28,954 nucleotides of DNA from Alphaproteobacteria bacterium (lineage in GTDB: Bacteria; Pseudomonadota; Alphaproteobacteria; Paracaedibacterales; CAIOTO01), in NCBI GenBank assembly GCA_030727085.1, contig JANRCF010000004.1, positions 1 through 28,954 of the forward strand, written 5' to 3'. The stretch's first letter is position 1, and each line of letters starts with the position of its first letter. Under the pieces are notes generated by a model. That model made no database searches and was not told the origin of the DNA. It saw only the letters and a list, made by a program, of their open reading frames with translations. Both the position numbers and the translations under genes were made by a program. This document shows, piece after piece, positions 25,005 to 28,954 of this stretch.

Positions 25005-26369
25005 ATGGGTATTAATGACGCATCTAATCTAGGTGTTAAAACTTTACAAGTAAGTGGATTTGCAAATCTTAGGTCAATACCGCCATCTGTTTTTCAAGAC
25101 AAATTGGTTAACTCTCTTGGTAGTGATAGCTTTAAATCAGTACTATCTGATTCTAAAGAAGCAGATTCTGTAAAAGCAAAAGTTCAAACTGCCTCGCAAA
25201 GTAATGTTGAAAAACGGCCTGTCTCACAAAGTAATGCCGAAAAGCGAGAAGTTAAAAAGTCAGAGAATGATGTTGCAGAAGGTGATAACAAGAGAACTGA
25301 AAAAGTTTTATCTAGCCCTTCATTAAAATTCTTGCCTGGTTCCTCATCGGCTTTACAGGAAATATTATCGCAAAGTAACGCGATTGAATCAGATGGGTTT
25401 CTTTCTGCTGTAGATATGACGAATGCTTCTTTAATAAAAGAAGCTTCGGAATTCGATAATCCTTTTGGTTTTAGTCAGGATGCTTCACAACAATTTCCTT
25501 TGGACGATTCAATGGTGAGACCTGTAGGATTTTCTGAATCCATGGCAGTGCAAAATACGGTAGCACAATTAAATCATGAAAAAAGACAAAGCGTTGAACA
25601 AGAAAACTCATTAGTAAGTGAGGGCGCGGGCAAAATTGATATAGCCCCTGACAGGATAAGCACAGATAGCACTATCGTTAATATACGTGCTGATCAGAGA
25701 ATAGATACTGCAGTTTTGAAAAGTATGACTGCAGACCAACAATTGGGTGCGTCCCAAATTAATGTTTCCATTATGAAGCCGATGCAAACTATAGTCCCTC
25801 TTGTAACACCAATTTTGCTTTCAAATTTTGATTCAGCAAATGAAGTGTTATTTGGAGTTGATAGTGAAGGTGTGGAAATAGGAAGCGTTACCGGCAAGCC
25901 AACTTCCTTTGTTGAAGCTTCACAGCACCAAAAGCAATTATTAAATAAAAACGGTGAAGGCGGATCTGAGGATAATCCTGAACAATCTTTTGATGGCTCA
26001 GATAGCCAATCCCAGCAGGTCTCAGCAAATGCTGCGGATTCAGTTCAAAGAACGCTAGCCGCACAAAAGCTCACGCAGATTATTCGAGATCGCGCTCAAG
26101 ATGCCATTGAAAAAGGTAAGAATGATATGGCTCTTAATGTTAAGGGTATTCAAACGACGCTTGGTGAAGTCGAGCTGGATTTAAAGATTTCAAATAAAAA
26201 AATAAGCGTGAGGATTTCAAGTGAGAGCAAAAATATGCAGACGTTACTTAACCAAGAGCGTTCTAGCATTATATCTATTTTAAATGGGTTAATCGGGTCA
26301 ACAGAAAAATCTGAATATGTGTTGGCTGATATTCCTGTTGAAATTTGTCATAAAGAAAAGGGAATTTAA
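25005..26369 (+). CDS. fliK: Flagellar hook-length control protein FliK
   Basis: The 454-residue protein shows the two-part FliK layout. It has a long, poorly conserved, serine/glutamine-rich N-terminal region that acts as the molecular ruler, and a short conserved C-terminal domain (about 370-440) with MALNVKGIQTTLGEVELDL and LLNQERSSIISILNGL that signals the export gate to switch to filament subunits. I chose ATG 25005 (MGINDASNLG): it has AGGAAAG at 24992-24998 and follows the predicted sigma-54 start. The frame is open to 24933, but that start would overlap the promoter. A small tandem repeat (SQSNVEKR, SQSNAEKR) lies near residue 65. flgD follows after three bases. Confidence 0.85.
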   Translation: MGINDASNLGVKTLQVSGFANLRSIPPSVFQDKLVNSLGSDSFKSVLSDSKEADSVKAKVQTASQSNVEKRPVSQSNAEKREVKKSENDVAEGDNKRTEKVLSSPSLKFLPGSSSALQEILSQSNAIESDGFLSAVDMTNASLIKEASEFDNPFGFSQDASQQFPLDDSMVRPVGFSESMAVQNTVAQLNHEKRQSVEQENSLVSEGAGKIDIAPDRISTDSTIVNIRADQRIDTAVLKSMTADQQLGASQINVSIMKPMQTIVPLVTPILLSNFDSANEVLFGVDSEGVEIGSVTGKPTSFVEASQHQKQLLNKNGEGGSEDNPEQSFDGSDSQSQQVSANAADSVQRTLAAQKLTQIIRDRAQDAIEKGKNDMALNVKGIQTTLGEVELDLKISNKKISVRISSESKNMQTLLNQERSSIISILNGLIGSTEKSEYVLADIPVEICHKEKGI

Positions 26370-26372
26370 ATC

Positions 26373-27302
26373 ATGGCACATGTTAATCCAAATGGTTTTG
26401 ATGGTTCTGCGTACAATACTGGCCCCCAGAAACTTAATGTAGCTAAAGAATCCATAAATGACGATGATTCGAAAGGCTTTAGCTTTAAGGAATTTACGAA
26501 TAAGTTTGGAAGTAAAGAAGATGCTCCTGGGATGCATAATGCGGTTACGAAAACAACGCATTCACAGTTGGAATTTGCCCAAAAGCTTTTATTAAAGCAA
26601 TTGCAGTGTCAAACACCTGATAATTCGTTTGATCCAAATCAGATGATGGAATCAATGATGGGAATGCTTACTATTGCGCAAAACAGTGAGCTTGTTGCCA
26701 TGCAAAAGGAAAATATGGAGCTGCAAAAGGCATTATTTTATACATCACTAAGTGCATTTGAAGGTGAGACTGTTGAGCATTCAGGAAACGTATTTGATTA
26801 TCAAAATGAAGATCAGGAGATCGTATTTAACTTGCCCGCTAAAGTTGATAAGGCTGTTCTTACTATTCATGATGCGAGTAACAACTGCGTTAAGATTGTT
26901 CCACTTGAAAAGAAAGATGGGCGAAATTCATATACGTGGGATGGAACAATAGATAACGATGAGGGTGATGAAATTATACATGCAGAAAAAGGGATATACA
27001 CAGTTTTTGTGACAGCAAGAGATAGCAATGATGAGCCACTTGATGTGAATATTCGTTTGAAAAGTCATATTACCGATATTGCATATGATGAAAATGAGTT
27101 GGCCTTACCTATGTCGGGTTCTGTACCAATTTATGATATTAAGCGTCGCACAATGATTAAAAAAGCAACGGAACGGTATCAAGAGGTTTCTGCTAAGCCG
27201 CAGCATTACCAAAATGCTTCTGCTGTAAATAATGTCATACCAAAGTCAGGAGCAGGTTTCACGTTATCTGACATGGATGCAATACCTTTTTATGGAACGT
27301 AA
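26373..27302 (+). CDS. flgD: Flagellar hook-capping protein FlgD
   Basis: FlgD caps the growing hook and is discarded when it is complete. The 309-residue protein has the FlgD N-terminal helix pattern FAQKLLLKQLQCQTPDNSFD followed by NQMMESMMGMLTIAQ (about 68-105), corresponding to the L-x-Q-L-x-x-Q-x-P block of the family. Next comes a beta-rich domain (about 125-240) with YTWDGTIDNDEGD, matching the FLG-Ig region. The C-terminal 60 residues are extra compared with the usual 220-260 and are not recognised. The ribosome-binding site AAAGGGA overlaps the fliK end, so translation is probably coupled. flgE follows after 40 bases. Confidence 0.88.
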   Translation: MAHVNPNGFDGSAYNTGPQKLNVAKESINDDDSKGFSFKEFTNKFGSKEDAPGMHNAVTKTTHSQLEFAQKLLLKQLQCQTPDNSFDPNQMMESMMGMLTIAQNSELVAMQKENMELQKALFYTSLSAFEGETVEHSGNVFDYQNEDQEIVFNLPAKVDKAVLTIHDASNNCVKIVPLEKKDGRNSYTWDGTIDNDEGDEIIHAEKGIYTVFVTARDSNDEPLDVNIRLKSHITDIAYDENELALPMSGSVPIYDIKRRTMIKKATERYQEVSAKPQHYQNASAVNNVIPKSGAGFTLSDMDAIPFYGT

Positions 27303-27342
27303 TTTAAAATTAATAAGAAATAGATGAAATAGGAGAACTCTT

Positions 27343-28644
27343 ATGAGTGGATCGAATATAAGTACATCGGCCGTGAATGCATGCAGTAAACGTTTTGATA
27401 CGCAAGCACTAAACCTTGCTTCTGCTGGTTCTGTCGCTGGCAAAACAACAGGTAATTTTATAACAACATTCCAAATGAGAGACGCACAAGGTGTCGAAGG
27501 CATTAATATTCGCTATCTGAACCAAGTAGGTGAGGCGCAAAAGTCTATTTATGCAACGAATTTTTCAATTGCAGGGCAAGGAATGGCGGTCGTTCGCAGT
27601 AAAGCAGACATTACAGGTAATATTGGAATGGTTCGTGATTGTACATTTCGTCCAGATAAGAATAGGGATTTTGTCAATAATCTGGGTCAATATTTGCAGG
27701 TTTTTTTGACAGATGCGAGTGGAGAACCGCTTGATCCTGATGTTACGACAACCAATAATTTGCTCACACTTAATACGGGGAATATTGCACAATCAGCACA
27801 AGCAACAAAAACAGTGTCGGCGCAAGTTTTATTAAGTGGAGAGGCTGTGGTCGATACAAAATATCCAATGACTACTCAAGTTACAGATTCATTTGGAAAC
27901 GTCCGAAATATTACAGGGGCATGGACTAAAACAAGTGCTACTGAGACGAACGGTGAACTTAAGATAGCCGGAGCAAAGCAATCATGGACATTGACATTCG
28001 AGGATTTAAAGGCGCCAGGTGGAACGGTTGGTGCACCATATGATACAACTACAGGTGGTCTTGTTGTAGAGTTTGACGCAAAAGGGACGCCAGCTGGATA
28101 TTATGCAAAAGGTGCTGAACCTGTATTTCCTGCATCAAATACACCGCCAGCACTTGATATTACCGGGTGGCCAAATGGGGCAGAAGATTCTGCTATAAAG
28201 ATTAGCCTTGGCACAGTTGGTGAAAATGATGGTGTTGTTGTTTCTGGTAAAACTTTTCAAACGACAAGTGTTATATCTGATGGTTATGGCGCAGGAAATC
28301 TTTCTTACTTTGAATTTAATAAAGATGGATTTGGGATCGCACATTTTACTAATGGTCAACAATCAAAGTATTGCCGAATTCCAATAGCTGTATTTAATAA
28401 TGTGAATGGGTTGACGGAATATGCTCCAGGTACCTATCAGCAAACAGCTGCATCTGGAGCATATAATTTATTCTTCCCAGGGCATGGAGGAGCTGGTGAA
28501 TTGGTGCCAGAAACCTATGAAGGTTCAACGGTGGATGGAACGCAAGTTTATCTTGATATGCTTGATACACAGCGCATATTTACTGGAAATTTGAAAGCAA
28601 TTGAAGTTGATAAGGAAATGAATAAGCAGTTAATGAATGTTTAG
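27343..28644 (+). CDS. flgE: Flagellar hook protein FlgE
   Basis: FlgE polymerises into the flexible hook. The 433-residue protein has the N-terminal helix region (about 5-45) in divergent form, SAVNACSKRFDTQALNLASA, in place of the usual GNNIANA motif. A hook-type beta core includes FSIAGQGMAVV, and the C-terminal helix is YLDMLDTQRIFTGNLKAIEV to MNV-433 (family: V-x-M-I-x-x-Q-R-A-Y-x-x-N-x-K). GGAG lies about six bases before the ATG. It is the last recognised gene of the operon controlled by the sigma-54 promoter at 24947. The ends are more diverged than usual, so another hook/rod family member (FlgF/FlgG) is possible, but context after flgD favours FlgE. Confidence 0.87.
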   Translation: MSGSNISTSAVNACSKRFDTQALNLASAGSVAGKTTGNFITTFQMRDAQGVEGINIRYLNQVGEAQKSIYATNFSIAGQGMAVVRSKADITGNIGMVRDCTFRPDKNRDFVNNLGQYLQVFLTDASGEPLDPDVTTTNNLLTLNTGNIAQSAQATKTVSAQVLLSGEAVVDTKYPMTTQVTDSFGNVRNITGAWTKTSATETNGELKIAGAKQSWTLTFEDLKAPGGTVGAPYDTTTGGLVVEFDAKGTPAGYYAKGAEPVFPASNTPPALDITGWPNGAEDSAIKISLGTVGENDGVVVSGKTFQTTSVISDGYGAGNLSYFEFNKDGFGIAHFTNGQQSKYCRIPIAVFNNVNGLTEYAPGTYQQTAASGAYNLFFPGHGGAGELVPETYEGSTVDGTQVYLDMLDTQRIFTGNLKAIEVDKEMNKQLMNV

Positions 28645-28954
28645 TTTTCGGTGTTTAATCTCTTGTTAAGAATGTTTATGTAGTATGAAAATAGCAAGTC
28701 ATATCACCTTTAGATGATTTCACAAAGATCATCGACATTACGAGAAGTCGAAGGTGGTGTGTTGATCCAGGGCATCCTAGTTTTCCATGCCCTTTAATGT
28801 TCGAAATGATGAGAAAACTCTTAAAGATGACGGCTAGTCACTCCTTGCATATAAAATTTTTTTATAGAGAAAAGGATATCTCTAATGGCCAGTGCAACAT
28901 GCGGGAGTGTTCAGTGAACTGTGTCAGTTTCATCATCTTAACACTTTACTCCTA
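28645..28954. other. 310 bases after flgE without a recognised gene
   Basis: No known protein is recognised here. One plus-strand frame is open from 28695 to the window edge (86 codons; first ATG at 28797), but its composition is odd (many cysteines and methionines) and it has no good start signal. A hairpin AGGGCAT (28769-28775) with ATGCCCT (28787-28793) could be a weak flgE terminator. TAGAGA (28865-28870) with TCTCTA (28879-28884) forms another stem just before an ATG with AAGGA at 28885, which runs only ten codons. GTTCA-G-TGAAC (28909-28919) is a small palindrome. The true context lies beyond the window. Confidence 0.4.

Noticed and set aside
1..28644. TGA read as tryptophan
   Set aside because: No conserved protein in the window has an in-frame TGA at a tryptophan position; all tryptophans seen are TGG. 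Only the absence of TGA stops is reported.
28862..28936. Minus-strand start (MMKLTQFTEHS) resembling an Rrf2-type regulator
   Set aside because: The frame stops after 24 codons and no helix-turn-helix continuation is visible in the other minus frames. The resemblance is limited to a few residues.
1..28954. tRNA, rRNA, CRISPR arrays, insertion sequences, attachment sites
   Set aside because: I looked for TTCGA-type tRNA arms, evenly spaced repeats, transposase motifs and terminal inverted repeats and saw none that hold up.

Overview
The window looks like a chromosomal segment of an AT-leaning alphaproteobacterium. RpoB and RpoC read closest, from memory, to alphaproteobacterial proteins, and the ribosomal protein/RNA polymerase order is the classic one. 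It carries flagellar genes under apparent sigma-54 promoters. A host-associated lineage (Holosporales-like) is possible, but nothing here proves it.

Layout. Bases 1-11151 (+) hold the end of nusG, rplK, rplA, rplJ, rplL, rpoB and rpoC, closed by a strong intrinsic terminator. The leaders of rplK and rplJ carry RNA structures resembling the L1 and L10 autoregulatory sites. Bases 11219-16941 (-) hold a flagellar operon transcribed flgI, flgJ (rod-binding domain), a flgN-like gene, flgK, flgL, fliW. It has a near-consensus sigma-54 promoter just upstream of flgI, divergent from a sigma-70 promoter for trkH (17094-18542, +). Bases 18595-24875 (-) hold a large unrecognised secreted protein, rpsT, an mlaE-type permease, alr, and a membrane-anchored DsbA-like protein with a lysine-rich tail. 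Bases 25005-28644 (+) hold a second flagellar operon, fliK-flgD-flgE, behind a second sigma-54 promoter. The last 310 bases hold no recognised gene, only an unassigned open frame and some hairpins.

Most unusual aspect. Four genes are broken by single small lesions although the protein on both sides is intact: rpoB (one base missing), rpoC (in-frame TAA at codon 197), flgL (in-frame TAA at codon 12) and alr (frameshift in poly-A). Since rpoB and rpoC are indispensable, consensus errors are the simplest explanation, but the lesions deserve checking. Separately, none of the 22 genes whose end is visible terminates in TGA (13 TAA, 9 TAG).

How the genes work together. The left half is core transcription and translation. 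The two flagellar operons supply the P-ring, rod-binding factor, hook, hook cap, hook-length control, hook-filament junction and export/assembly factors, and both appear to be controlled by RpoN. No clear new defence or mobile system was found. The most novel protein-level items are the oversized P-ring protein FlgI with a glutamine-rich coiled-coil insertion and the 847-residue secreted protein.
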